From contig JAUZRN010000001.1 of the NCBI GenBank assembly GCA_030950375.1, positions 1 to 50,652 on the forward strand: 50,652 bases of DNA. Reading direction: 5' to 3'. Source of the stretch: Rhodothermus sp. Its GTDB lineage: Bacteria > Bacteroidota > Rhodothermia > Rhodothermales > Rhodothermaceae. Position numbers and translations under genes: made by a program. Positions 42,390-50,652 of the stretch are shown piece after piece. How positions within the stretch are numbered: the first letter of the stretch is position 1; every line of letters starts with the position of its first letter. The notes under the pieces are model-generated. The model saw only the letters and a program-made list of their open reading frames with translations. It had not been told where the DNA came from and made no database searches.

Positions 42390-43451
42390 TCAATCTTCTC
42401 CGGTCAATCGGCTCAGGTCGATCTGATCCAGTGCAGTCCGCAATACCTCAATAGCAACATTCATCCCTTCCAGCTCAATCATATAGCGGTTACGCACCAC
42501 GACCTGCAACTGCGCCCGTGTACTGCCGTCCTCCCACCGCGTAAACTTCTCGTAGGCCGGATACCCTTTGTAACGAGTGGTACGCTCGTAGCCCTGCTCG
42601 TCTTCCCGATCGATCTCCTGCTGCATCCAGGCCGCCGCAAACCCCATGAGTTGCTGCATCGATCCCATATCGCTGATTGTCAACTGCACTTCCCGATCCC
42701 CACTACGATAGGTGGCTGTAGCCCGGCTAACCCGGAATCCCATCGCCGAACTCCGCTCACCCGAAGCTTCCACCCGCTCAAGTCCGTCGATTGCCTCCGG
42801 CAGCATCGCTTTGAGCACCCGAAAATCCGTTAATTCTGCCTCAGCAGCCGCTCCCAGCTCTCTTGCCATCTCTTCCAGAGCTGCCAGGTCCATGCGGCGC
42901 AACACGTCCCGCAGGCTTTCAAGCGGTACGTTCTCGCCTTCCAGGCTTACGATGAAACGGTCGGCCACAATTGTTGCAAGTTCCGTTTCGATCGTCCCCT
43001 CATAGCGGATGAACTTTTCATACGCCCGTCGGCCATCCAGCGTCAGCGTGCGCTCATATCCCTCTTCATCTTCCCGGTCAATGTCCTGCTGCATCCAGCT
43101 ATAGCCCATAGCCGCAAAGCCCTGCAGCGTACCCGGATCGGTGATCTGAATGCGAATGCGTTGGTCTTCCGCTTCGTAAATGCCCTCGGCCTGTGCAATG
43201 CGAATGCCAAAAGCCCCCCCTTTCGATCCCTCGGCCCGCACACGGGGCAGGCCGGCCGCTTCTTCTGGCAGTAGTGCTTTCAGCTTTCGGAAATCCGCAA
43301 TGCCATCTGCCTCTTCGGTCTCCTTCTGCTTGGTAGCTTCTTCTATTTTCTTCTGCAGGCGTTTCCAGATCTGCGCCTGCGACGAAACAGGGCCAATCAG
43401 CCAGTAACCGATCAACAAGACCAGGCTGGACAGCAACAATGAGCGCTTCAT
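42390..43451 (-). CDS. Exported protein of unknown function made of two tandem copies
   Basis: 353 residues with a signal peptide (MKRSLLLSSLVLLIGYWLIG, cleavage near SQAQ) and a short charged coil (28-50). The rest is an internal duplication: residues 53-190 and 209-346 align without gaps at an offset of 156. Both copies have DFRxLKAxLPE, a long beta-rich part, WMQQ(D/E)IDREDE(E/Q)GYERT, AYEKF(I/T)R and a strand pattern ending LEGxNV. I do not recognise the family. The repeat has the look of a periplasmic binding or lipid-binding beta domain, which is a guess. It precedes ppx on the same strand by 73 bp. Confidence 0.8.
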   Translation of the reverse strand: MKRSLLLSSLVLLIGYWLIGPVSSQAQIWKRLQKKIEEATKQKETEEADGIADFRKLKALLPEEAAGLPRVRAEGSKGGAFGIRIAQAEGIYEAEDQRIRIQITDPGTLQGFAAMGYSWMQQDIDREDEEGYERTLTLDGRRAYEKFIRYEGTIETELATIVADRFIVSLEGENVPLESLRDVLRRMDLAALEEMARELGAAAEAELTDFRVLKAMLPEAIDGLERVEASGERSSAMGFRVSRATATYRSGDREVQLTISDMGSMQQLMGFAAAWMQQEIDREDEQGYERTTRYKGYPAYEKFTRWEDGSTRAQLQVVVRNRYMIELEGMNVAIEVLRTALDQIDLSRLTGED

Positions 43452-43572
43452 GGCAACCTCCCAGGGGTTTATCCCGAATGGCGCAGTAAGTTATTTATAA
43501 AATAAAAAGGAAAGCTGGAGTCCCCAATGCTTATGCGTTGCCGGCTGATGCGCCTGGGCCGTCAGATTTCGA

Positions 43573-45228
43573 TCATTTATGCGTGCTCTGGTGTACACCA
43601 CGGCCCACACGCCGGCAGAAACGTTCCACCGATTCACCAGGCCGACGACGCAACACCCAGACCCGGTCTCGGTGACGTTGCACCCAGTAAGCCAGCAACT
43701 GCATGGCATCGGTCTCGGCACGGGCATAGGGACGTTGCCCTCGTTCAGCCGTCAGCTGCTGGCATACCCAGCCCATGAGCAGCGCGATAGCCTCACGATC
43801 AGGTGGAAACGGAAGGGCCCGGATGGCCACCGGACAACCTGCCCGTACAATACAGCAGACCAGCCGCTCAGGGGACTCGCGCACCAGCAGGACGGCCTCG
43901 CGCTCCAGTACGGACGTATCAGCCAGCAACGGCTTTTTCAGCAGACGGGTCAGCAACCGAAGCTGATCTCGATGGTGGGCTGCTACCTCAAAAGCCAGGC
44001 GTTGGGCAGCCTTCCGCATGCGTTCTTCAAGCTGAACAAGCGGGCCCGTACTCTGGCCGCGTAGCAACCGACGCACGCACTGCGCCACCGAGCCCGTCGA
44101 CTCCGCACAGGCCTCTGAACAGGAATCCCCGTCGGCCAGAGGACAGGGACCATCCAACAAAAGCTGGGCATTTCGGCGGGGTAGTTGAAAAATTTCCTGC
44201 AACGTCTCCAGCAGGTACTTTCCCTGCCGACGTCCCGCCAGAGGCCCGTAGTATTCAGCGCCGTCGTCGAGCAACACCGAGGTGAGCGAAAGCGCAGGCG
44301 GCTGCTCGTGCAGGGCCAGTCGCACAAACGGACGGGTGCGATAGCGGCGTTGCTGTCGGTTATACCGAGGTTGTAGTTGCTTGATACGCCGCGACTCTTC
44401 CAGGAGGGCTTCCAGTTCGGTCGCGGTAACGTGCCACTCAATCTGTCGAATCTTCTCCACAAGCTGGCGCAGCCGGGGTGGATGTGCCTCGACAGCCGTC
44501 AGATGCTGCCGCACACGCGCCTGCAGATTGCATGCTTTGCCTATGTATAGCAACCGTCCCCGTCCATCTCGAAACAGATAGACGCCGGGCGCCTCAGGTA
44601 AGCGCGGCAGTAGGGTCTCCCGCAGCTGCACCAGCGGATCTGCCTTTTTATGCCGCGGATAGCGTCGGTGTTGGAAGGCCAGCAGCGCTTCCAGGGTATT
44701 GATCCCGTACTGTCGTCGGGCTTCCTCCAGCAGGTGCAGCAACACCTGCGCCGTCGCCTCGGCATCGTCGAGCGCCCGATGCCGACGCGCCACAGGAATC
44801 TGATAGAAGCGGATCAGGCCGTCGAGTCCTCTGGCAGGTAAACCGGGAAGCAGACGTCGCGCCAGCCGTAATGTGCACAGGGTAGGATTGTTCGGCCAGG
44901 GTATCCCGAGCCGCTGCAGCTCTGCCTCCAGCACTTTGCGATCAAAGGCCAGGTTGTGCGCCACCAGGACGCTATCCCCCAGAAACTCCAGAAAGGCCGG
45001 CAGGACCCTATCAGCCGACGGCTGCCCCACCAGCATAGCGGTCGTAATGCCGGTCAGGCGTGTAATACAAGGGGGCACCGAGCGGCCCGGATTGATAAGC
45101 TTCGCAAAGCGATCGACAAGCTGGCCTCCTTGTACCCGTACGGCGGCCAGTTCGATCATTCGATCATCGGCGCGAGCCCCCGTCGTCTCGGTATCGACCA
45201 CCACAAACGAGACCGCATCGAGATGCAT
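43573..45228 (-). CDS. DnaQ-like 3'-5' exonuclease fused to a GIY-YIG (UvrC-like) nuclease
   Basis: 551 residues. The N-terminal 170 residues form a DEDDh exonuclease: FVVVDTETTGARADD, VLVAHNLAFDRKVLE, and RHRALDDAEATAQVLL. A GIY-YIG domain follows at about 208-290 (APGVYLFRDGRGRLLYIGKACNLQARVRQHL), then a UvrC-like region with a cysteine cluster at about 360-390 (CPLADGDSCSEACAESTGSVAQC). This fusion is a known family in Actinobacteria and Bacteroidota, thought to act in DNA repair; its exact substrate is not established. It starts 4 bp after the alkaline phosphatase stop, so the two are read together. Confidence 0.92.
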   Translation of the reverse strand: MHLDAVSFVVVDTETTGARADDRMIELAAVRVQGGQLVDRFAKLINPGRSVPPCITRLTGITTAMLVGQPSADRVLPAFLEFLGDSVLVAHNLAFDRKVLEAELQRLGIPWPNNPTLCTLRLARRLLPGLPARGLDGLIRFYQIPVARRHRALDDAEATAQVLLHLLEEARRQYGINTLEALLAFQHRRYPRHKKADPLVQLRETLLPRLPEAPGVYLFRDGRGRLLYIGKACNLQARVRQHLTAVEAHPPRLRQLVEKIRQIEWHVTATELEALLEESRRIKQLQPRYNRQQRRYRTRPFVRLALHEQPPALSLTSVLLDDGAEYYGPLAGRRQGKYLLETLQEIFQLPRRNAQLLLDGPCPLADGDSCSEACAESTGSVAQCVRRLLRGQSTGPLVQLEERMRKAAQRLAFEVAAHHRDQLRLLTRLLKKPLLADTSVLEREAVLLVRESPERLVCCIVRAGCPVAIRALPFPPDREAIALLMGWVCQQLTAERGQRPYARAETDAMQLLAYWVQRHRDRVWVLRRRPGESVERFCRRVGRGVHQSTHK

Positions 45229-45232
45229 CGCC

Positions 45233-46603
45233 TCAGTGACGTTCGCCGACCAATTCCCGTTGTCGCAACGTTGTCGTCAGAGACGCCAGATCGAAACCCA
45301 TCAACTCAGCCAACAGACGGCCAAGCTCATCATTTTCGAAACTGCCCACCAGACGTTCGGCACCAGGGCCAAACGCATACAGGTTAACATCCACGGCCGT
45401 ATGCCCATTTGTGGTCCAGCCTACCACGGCCCGTCGGCCGATCAGTTCGGTAAGCACCGCCGGCCAGCTATCCGGCTTTGCGATCGCCTGTTGTACGAGT
45501 GCCCATTCCTCGGCGTGCAGGCTATCGAGCCCGAGCCATGCACGCAGGAGCGAGTCGGGCTGGTCGGACCGACGCAACGCTGGAATCAGGCGTTCGTACG
45601 AAGCCCGCACACGCGCCAGCACTTCCGGATGCCAGTCGTAGATTCCCCGCCCCCCCACATTACGCCCCAGCGAGAGTCCTCCGGCTTCATGGTCGGCGAC
45701 TGAGACAACAAGCGTCTGCCCGTCGCGACGGGCAAAGTCGAGTGCGACCGCAACGGCCTCGTCGTAGGCCAGCACCTCCAAGACGTGCGCTGCCGCGTCG
45801 TTGGCGTGTCCGGCATGGTCGATACGGCTCCCTTCCACCATCAGGAAAAAGCCGTCTGGATCCTCCTGCAACAGCGAGATAGCGGTGCGGGTCATCTCGG
45901 CCAGCGAAGGCACTGACTTCGGATGCCGATCAATTTCATAGGGCAAATGATCCGGACCAAACAGTCCCAGTACCGGCCGCCGCACGCCGTTACGGAAGTC
46001 GGCCGCCGTACGCACCACCTGATAACCTGCAGCCTCAGCCTCACGCAGCAGATTGCGATGATCTGCGCGACGGCCACCTTCCGCTGCCGGTAGAAAGTAA
46101 GCCCATCCACCTCCCAGCAATACATCAACGCGCTGATCCAGCATCTGCACAGCAATCTCACTTTCCATCGCCCGTCGGGGTACGTGGGCCACAAAAGCGG
46201 CCGGCGTAGCATGGGTGATTCGACTGGTAACAACCAGTCCGGTCGCCATCCCACGGGCCTTGGCAGCTTCAAGTAACGTAGCCAGCGGACGCCCGGCCGT
46301 ATCGACCGCAATGGCGCCATTGTAGGTCTTGACCCCACAGGCATAGGCCGTCGCACTCGCGGCCGAATCGGTTACTCGGCTGGACATTGAACCAGTCCGA
46401 ACAGCCCCCACCTGAATGGCATCTAACGTTAGCCCTTTGCGTCCCAGCACCGCCCGGGCATAATCGCGAGCCATTGTAATACTGGCCGGTCCGCATCCAT
46501 CCGCAATCATCAAGATCAGGTTCTTCGGACGCGGTACCGTCTGCGCCCACACAGCTACCCCGCCACCCCAGAATATTAACCCAACCAGTAACAGCCAGCG
46601 CAT
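45233..46603 (-). CDS. Alkaline phosphatase
   Basis: 456 residues from ATG 46603, giving a signal peptide (MRWLLLVGLIFWGGGVAVWAQ); an open frame upstream to 46819 overlaps the preceding gene and is not used. Motifs: LILMIADGCGPAS with metal ligand Asp35, VTDSAASATAYACGVKT with nucleophile Ser80, EGSRIDHAGHANDA, VADHEAGGLSLG, and TTNGHTAVDVNLYAFGPGAE. Secreted to the periplasm or surface, it hydrolyses phosphomonoesters. Its neighbours include an acid phosphatase-like lipoprotein and Ppx/GppA, so several phosphatases cluster within 8 kb. Confidence 0.96.
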   Translation of the reverse strand: MRWLLLVGLIFWGGGVAVWAQTVPRPKNLILMIADGCGPASITMARDYARAVLGRKGLTLDAIQVGAVRTGSMSSRVTDSAASATAYACGVKTYNGAIAVDTAGRPLATLLEAAKARGMATGLVVTSRITHATPAAFVAHVPRRAMESEIAVQMLDQRVDVLLGGGWAYFLPAAEGGRRADHRNLLREAEAAGYQVVRTAADFRNGVRRPVLGLFGPDHLPYEIDRHPKSVPSLAEMTRTAISLLQEDPDGFFLMVEGSRIDHAGHANDAAAHVLEVLAYDEAVAVALDFARRDGQTLVVSVADHEAGGLSLGRNVGGRGIYDWHPEVLARVRASYERLIPALRRSDQPDSLLRAWLGLDSLHAEEWALVQQAIAKPDSWPAVLTELIGRRAVVGWTTNGHTAVDVNLYAFGPGAERLVGSFENDELGRLLAELMGFDLASLTTTLRQRELVGERH

Positions 46604-46778
46604 TGCTTTCTCTTGTTGGTATAAGCAAAATGCTCGGTGCTCAAAGATACGACACCAGTAACCGGACATAAACGCTCCTGAAGGAATTCGCAATACAACA
46701 GACCCGGCATGACAACAAAACAGTCCGCTGGCCTGGAGCCTCCTGCCACACCAGAATAACGACGCGAGCCAGGCACTT

Positions 46779-47174
46779 CTATTTAAAGAAAGCAAACAGA
46801 ATGGCAACAAGCGTCCCAAGCTGCCCTACCCAGAACAGAAACATCCACCGAATCAGATCGGCCCGCACCTCCGCAATCCGTTTGTCCATCTTTGCCATTT
46901 CTGCTGTGATGCGATTGTCCACAGCCGCAATCTGCTGCTGCAACTTCGCTACCTCCTCCGTAATGCGATTGTCCAGACGAGCCGATGCTTCAGTAATGCA
47001 ATGCTCCAGACGTTTTCCTTCTTCCACCACCCGGCGTCCGAAGCGCTCTTCCAGAATACCGAGGAGATTGTTGCGCTCGTGATGAGCCGCCTCATTCAAC
47101 AACGCAATGAGCGCCTCGACTCCTTCATCGCCGAGTTTCTCTCTCAAAACTTTGGGAATGGTTAGAATTGCCAT
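46779..47174 (-). CDS. Coiled-coil protein with a C-terminal membrane anchor
   Basis: 131 residues. N-terminal MAILTIPKVLREKLGDEGVEALIALLNEA, then a helix with a heptad pattern and a repeated (D/N)xRI(T/A)E(E/V/M) phrase (DNRITEEVAKLQQQ, DNRITAEMAKMDKR), ending in a membrane helix (WMFLFWVGQLGTLVAILFAFF). This layout matches the DUF1640/CCDC90-like or LA_3696-type small coiled-coil proteins; their function is not known. Isolated, with 175 bp to the next start downstream and 129 bp upstream. Confidence 0.75.
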   Translation of the reverse strand: MAILTIPKVLREKLGDEGVEALIALLNEAAHHERNNLLGILEERFGRRVVEEGKRLEHCITEASARLDNRITEEVAKLQQQIAAVDNRITAEMAKMDKRIAEVRADLIRWMFLFWVGQLGTLVAILFAFFK

Positions 47175-47235
47175 AACGCTTGGGAATGTATAAGCATCAA
47201 AATAAACACATGCTTTTCTAGATGTTCCCTGTTTC

Positions 47236-47267
47236 GGCCTGAAAAGAACGGTTTTGTGTTTCAGGCC
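47236..47267. terminator. Inverted repeat downstream of the acid phosphatase gene
   Basis: GGCCTGAAA (47236-47244) and TTTCAGGCC (47259-47267) form a perfect 9-bp stem with a 14-base loop, 36 bases after the end of the phosphatase gene. No U-tract follows on the minus strand, so it may be an imperfect terminator or an operator for the coiled-coil gene. Confidence 0.4.
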
Positions 47268-47303
47268 AGCTTTTAAAGGATGAATTTCGCAACGGTACCC
47301 GGA

Positions 47304-48128
47304 TCATCTGGCCGCCTGACCGGATGAGTGCTCCTGCCAAGGGCGCAGACCATCCGGAGTATGTTGCCAGGCACCATACTGGGGATTAGGCAGGACAATC
47401 CAGCGCGTTCCCCACCAGGTATGGTAGCGCCGGACCAGCGCTCGACGGGCCTCCACGGTTGCTGCAGGCTCAGGCAAGAAATCGCCCAGCTGATCGCCGA
47501 TCTGCAGCAGAATCCGGTAGCGCCGGCCCAGAAAGGCCCGCCGGGGTTCTTTGTCAGCCGTGGCCCATTCAGGACGTTCGCCGCGTGTCAGGATCACATC
47601 GACGGTATCCGGCAGCGGGAAACCGACGGCCTGGAGGTTGCGCCGTGTGGCTTCCTCCAGATCGGCCGTACGGTTCGTCACATAGAAGACCAGGACACCC
47701 CGTTGACGCGCTGCCTGCACAAAAGTGACCGCACCAGGCACCGGCTGTGCCTGCGCGGCCTGCGTCCATCGGGCCCAGCTTGCTGAGGAAAAGTTCTGTC
47801 CAGTCGTGATCAGCCAGGCCTGATAGGGACTGTTATCAAGCACGGTTTCATCCACATCCACAATCACCGCAGGCGGCCGCCGGAACAGATCTGACGCAAA
47901 GGCCTGGGGTGGGTAGGCCGTCCAGGTGCTGTCTGCCAGTGCTCGTTCGAGCTGGCGTCGAGCCGTTGCGTAAGCCTGCAACGCCAGGGCCGTATACTCG
48001 GCCGAAGTCTGCACCCAGCGCGTACTCAGCAGGCCGGCATGTCGAAGGGCACTGCGACCACTGACGCATCCGGCCAGCAGGCCGACCGCCAGCAGTCCCC
48101 CCATCCAGCCAATATGTTGTCCCTTCAT
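47304..48128 (-). CDS. HAD-superfamily class B/e(P4)-like acid phosphatase lipoprotein
   Basis: 274 residues from ATG 48128 (MKGQHIGWMGG); the frame extends five residues further. Lipobox LLAGC (Cys21). The HAD catalytic motif is VDVDETVLDN with Asp91 and Asp93, followed by WTQAAQAQPVPGAVTFV, FYVTNRTADLEEAT, and the late motif IGDQLGDF. These match the e(P4)/OmpP4 5'-nucleotidase and acid phosphatase group, surface enzymes that release phosphate from nucleotides. It follows the isomerase gene by 46 bp on the same strand. Confidence 0.9.
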   Translation of the reverse strand: MKGQHIGWMGGLLAVGLLAGCVSGRSALRHAGLLSTRWVQTSAEYTALALQAYATARRQLERALADSTWTAYPPQAFASDLFRRPPAVIVDVDETVLDNSPYQAWLITTGQNFSSASWARWTQAAQAQPVPGAVTFVQAARQRGVLVFYVTNRTADLEEATRRNLQAVGFPLPDTVDVILTRGERPEWATADKEPRRAFLGRRYRILLQIGDQLGDFLPEPAATVEARRALVRRYHTWWGTRWIVLPNPQYGAWQHTPDGLRPWQEHSSGQAAR

Positions 48129-48174
48129 GGCCCCAGAATCCACTCGGATCAGGACGGCCCGTTGTCTGCAGATC

Positions 48175-49218
48175 TTACACCCGGGCCAGCGTCTCCTTAA
48201 GCTGACCGATCAGGGGCACCGGCGTGGGATCCACCCCCAGAAGTACGGCCAAGTACAGGCTGACCCAGTCGCCCAGGTTCACGAGCGACATCATGCGGGC
48301 CAGGCGGCTTTCGCCCTGGCTTTGCACTTCGGCCCAGTAGCCAGCCCGATCCGAGATCAACGCGCGGGTCACTTCCATACGCTGCTGCACCCGCGGATGA
48401 TCATCACGGTCTCGCAGCACAATCACCCCGATCATTTCGTGAAGTGGACCGGGGTATTCCCACCCCATGATTTCATTGTGATTGAGCTCGGGATAGACGT
48501 TACCAGAGGCCAGCCGTTTGGCATTCTCCTGGATCTGACAGCGCCAGCGCAGGTTGACCGCTTCCATGAGCCCGGTACCACTGTAGATGAATGGTAGGCG
48601 ATCCTGCAACGCCTCGGCCAGCTCCAGCGCATCGTTGCCCGCAGGATCACTGAAGACAGCCGTCTGGCCCTCCAGCAGTTCCTGGGTTTCATTCCAGGCA
48701 GCCTCGTCAGGCTCCACCAGCCCTATATGCTCGGCGATGGTCAGCAGTGCGGTAAACGAATAGCCCAGCGCAGCTCGGGGTTGCAGTCCGCCTGGAATCT
48801 CCAGATAAGGTACACCTTCAGCCCGGGCACGACGTAGCAACTCGCCACCTGAAGCCACACAGACGACCGTTGCACCACGCGCCCGGGCCTCTTCAAAAGC
48901 GGCCAGCGTCTCTTCGGTGTTGCCAGAATAGCTGGAAGCAATAACCACGGTACGTGCTGTAACAAAACCCGGCAAGCGATAATGACGGACGATCGTCACC
49001 GGCAGCCGAGCTGTGTCGGCTACCAGCGTGCGCAGCAGATCACCGCCAATAGCCGACCCTCCCATTCCTGCGACGACCAGGTGATCTTTGCCATCCAGGG
49101 TAAAGCCCGGATCGAACGCTTGAGCCAGTGCGCGTCCCCGACGCCACTGCTCTGGAAAATCCCGAAGGGCGTCGTACATCCCCTGGGGATCTACGCGGCG
49201 AATCTCTTCAAGTCGCAT
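48175..49218 (-). CDS. Bifunctional phosphoglucose/phosphomannose isomerase
   Basis: 347 residues. SIS-domain isomerase. DHLVVAGMGGSAIGGDLLRTL is the first sugar-phosphate loop, VVIASSYSGNTEETLAAFEEA the second, ELNHNEIMGWEYPG carries the catalytic Glu-type segment of this family, and IGQLKETLARV closes the chain. Interconverts glucose 6-phosphate or mannose 6-phosphate with fructose 6-phosphate; the bifunctional family was first described in archaea and some bacteria. 33 bp after ptsI and 46 bp before the acid phosphatase gene, hence probably one operon. Confidence 0.92.
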   Translation of the reverse strand: MRLEEIRRVDPQGMYDALRDFPEQWRRGRALAQAFDPGFTLDGKDHLVVAGMGGSAIGGDLLRTLVADTARLPVTIVRHYRLPGFVTARTVVIASSYSGNTEETLAAFEEARARGATVVCVASGGELLRRARAEGVPYLEIPGGLQPRAALGYSFTALLTIAEHIGLVEPDEAAWNETQELLEGQTAVFSDPAGNDALELAEALQDRLPFIYSGTGLMEAVNLRWRCQIQENAKRLASGNVYPELNHNEIMGWEYPGPLHEMIGVIVLRDRDDHPRVQQRMEVTRALISDRAGYWAEVQSQGESRLARMMSLVNLGDWVSLYLAVLLGVDPTPVPLIGQLKETLARV

Positions 49219-49251
49219 GGTACTACGGGTACTGCATTTATTTGGGGATCA

Positions 49252-50652
49252 TCAGGACTCCTGCAAACTGGAAGCTGTGGAACGCTCGTTTCCGGCTGCA
49301 GGCTCTTCGGGCTGCATGTATTGCAGCAGCCCACACCCATGTTCTTGCAGCCACTTGTTGACCAGCGCTGCCACCTCGGCCGCCGTACGGCACTGCAGGG
49401 CCTGCGCTGCCAGCTCCTGGGCCTCATTGAACTGCATGGCCCGGATGACTCGTTTCACTTCAGGCAAATACGGCGGCGAAGCGCTGAACTCGTCCAGCCC
49501 CATACCGGCCAGAATCGGCGTGGCCTGCGGATCACCGGCCAACTCGCCACAGAGGCTCACAGGAATACCATGGCGGTGAGCCGCCTCGATCGTATGTTGG
49601 ATCAATCGCAGCACAGCCGGATGCAAGGCTTCGTAGAGCTGCGCCACCAGATCATTGCCCCGATCGACAGCCAGCGTATACTGCGTCAGGTCGTTGGTGC
49701 CAATAGAGAAGAAGTCGGCTTCTTCGGCAAACAGGTCAGCCATAAGCGCCACGGAAGGCACCTCGACCATGATACCGACCAGCACGGCCTCATCGAACGA
49801 CTCTCCACGCGTCCGCAACTCATCCTTGACTTGCTCCAGCACCTCCAGAAACCGATGATACTCATCCAATGCCGTTACCATAGGCACCAGAATACGTACC
49901 GGTCCATACGCGCTGACTCGAAGCAGTGCTCGCAATTGCGGCAGCAGCAGCTCAGGACGATCCAGCAAAACGCGCAGCCCTCGCCACCCCAGGAAGGGAT
50001 TATGTTCACGATGCGCAATGGGCAGCATCTTGTCCCCCCCCAGGTCGAGCAGTCGAAACGTTGTGGGCGCCGGCTTGACCTGTTCGACGATCTGGCGATA
50101 AATGTGTAGCTGATAATCCTCCGAGATGTTCAGCGGTCCTCGCATCAAAAACAGCACTTCCGTACGGAACAGGCCAATACCTTCGGCGCCGTATTTTTTC
50201 AGCAGATCCAGTTCTTCAATCAGTTCCAGGTTGGCCCGCAGAATGAAGCGACGACCATCAAGCGTTTCAGCGGGTAATGGAATCAAGTGTTGCTGATCCT
50301 GCAGCAGACGGCGATAGCGCTCCTGTCGGGTACGGTAAAGGGTCAGCGTCTCGGGACGAGGATTGACGACCACCCGACCCTGGATTCCGTCGAGGATAAT
50401 CAGATCGCCGGTCTGTACACTATCTGAAAGGCCATGCAGACTTACTACGGCCGGGACTCCCAGCGCCCGCGCCATGATCGATACATGCGAGGTAGGTCCC
50501 CCGTGGTCGGTGGCACACCCCAGAATACCACGCCGGCTGAAGAGCACCACATCGGCAGCGGAGAGGTTTTCGGCAACGATGATATGTTCGGGATGAACCG
50601 CCGAGAGCAGCTTCTCGCGCCGCAGGTGCCGGATCAGCCGTTCCTTGACATC
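49252..50652 (-). CDS. ptsI: PTS enzyme I (phosphoenolpyruvate-protein phosphotransferase), N-terminus cut by window edge
   Basis: The frame is open to the right edge (467 codons with the stop), so the N-terminal part is missing. DVKERLIRHLR continues at the edge, then the phospho-histidine motif TDHGGPTSHVSIMARALG, GLFRTEVLFLMRG, LDLGGDKMLP, GWRGLRVLLDRPELL, GIMVEVPSVAL, FSIGTNDLTQYTLAVDRG and SLCGELAGDP. It takes phosphate from phosphoenolpyruvate and passes it to HPr. No HPr or enzyme II gene is in view, so sugar uptake versus regulation is open. First in line before the isomerase and acid phosphatase genes. Confidence 0.96.
   Translation of the reverse strand, partial: DVKERLIRHLRREKLLSAVHPEHIIVAENLSAADVVLFSRRGILGCATDHGGPTSHVSIMARALGVPAVVSLHGLSDSVQTGDLIILDGIQGRVVVNPRPETLTLYRTRQERYRRLLQDQQHLIPLPAETLDGRRFILRANLELIEELDLLKKYGAEGIGLFRTEVLFLMRGPLNISEDYQLHIYRQIVEQVKPAPTTFRLLDLGGDKMLPIAHREHNPFLGWRGLRVLLDRPELLLPQLRALLRVSAYGPVRILVPMVTALDEYHRFLEVLEQVKDELRTRGESFDEAVLVGIMVEVPSVALMADLFAEEADFFSIGTNDLTQYTLAVDRGNDLVAQLYEALHPAVLRLIQHTIEAAHRHGIPVSLCGELAGDPQATPILAGMGLDEFSASPPYLPEVKRVIRAMQFNEAQELAAQALQCRTAAEVAALVNKWLQEHGCGLLQYMQPEEPAAGNERSTASSLQES

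Noticed and set aside
46604-46819. An N-terminal extension of the alkaline phosphatase
   Set aside because: It is rich in Cys and Trp, overlaps the preceding gene, and hides the clear signal peptide that begins at 46603.

Overview
The window reads as a chromosomal segment of a thermophilic Rhodothermus-like member of Rhodothermota (Bacteroidota-related). This is inferred from the GC-rich coding DNA, the GWxTD and PorV/PorQ-type proteins, the Bacteroidota-style six-bladed beta-propeller lipoproteins, and above all a complex I operon with nhaD and a pterin carbinolamine dehydratase inserted between nuoM and nuoN. I recall that last arrangement being described for Rhodothermus marinus. Nearly all genes lie on the minus strand. 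No rRNA, tRNA, CRISPR array or recognisable insertion sequence was seen.

Layout. 1-7.6 kb: housekeeping genes (a GWxTD protein cut by the left edge, tpiA, a thioredoxin-fold lipoprotein without its CxxC, gatB, bcp, a fused alpha/beta 2-oxoacid dehydrogenase E1). 7.7-17.9 kb: a ten-gene chemosensory operon with overlapping genes, running from a soluble receptor with two signalling tips through tandem CheW, CheB, a HEAT-repeat protein, CheR, CheY, CheA, a STAS protein and a second CheY to a second receptor. Its first ribosome binding site lies inside a hairpin. 18-19.5 kb: a polyprenyl-phosphate sugar-phosphate transferase. 19.6-22 kb: on the plus strand, a PflX-like radical SAM protein interrupted by a 448-residue intein placed exactly at the third cysteine of the CxxxCxxC cluster motif, with a decayed LAGLIDADG endonuclease.

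22-28.8 kb: an acetamidase/formamidase with a zinc-ribbon-like insert, an orphan MoaD/ThiS-like carrier, tonB, mtnA, a very AT-rich island with one unknown gene, a PorV/PorQ-family outer membrane protein and an RlmI-like methyltransferase. 28.8-32.3 kb: an accessory cluster of two six-cysteine exported peptides, two beta-propeller lipoproteins and a thioredoxin-fold protein that seems to need a -1 frameshift at GGGAAAC to join its membrane anchor. 32.6-40.6 kb: nuoJ-K-L-M-nhaD-pcd-nuoN. 40.7-50.6 kb: Ppx/GppA, an internally duplicated exported protein, a DnaQ/GIY-YIG nuclease, alkaline phosphatase, a coiled-coil membrane protein, an acid phosphatase lipoprotein, a phosphoglucose/phosphomannose isomerase and the C-terminal part of PTS enzyme I.

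How the genes work together. The che operon encodes a complete receptor-CheW-CheA-CheY circuit with CheR/CheB adaptation; no flagellar or pilus gene is in view, so its output is unknown. The nuo operon supplies the membrane arm of complex I together with a sodium/proton antiporter. The accessory cluster looks like a cell-envelope module of secreted disulfide-rich peptides, surface propellers and a tethered redox protein. The strongest candidates for something new are the intein at the iron-sulfur cluster cysteine and the beta-propeller/peptide/frameshifted-thioredoxin cluster. All functions are assigned by reading motifs; no database search was run.
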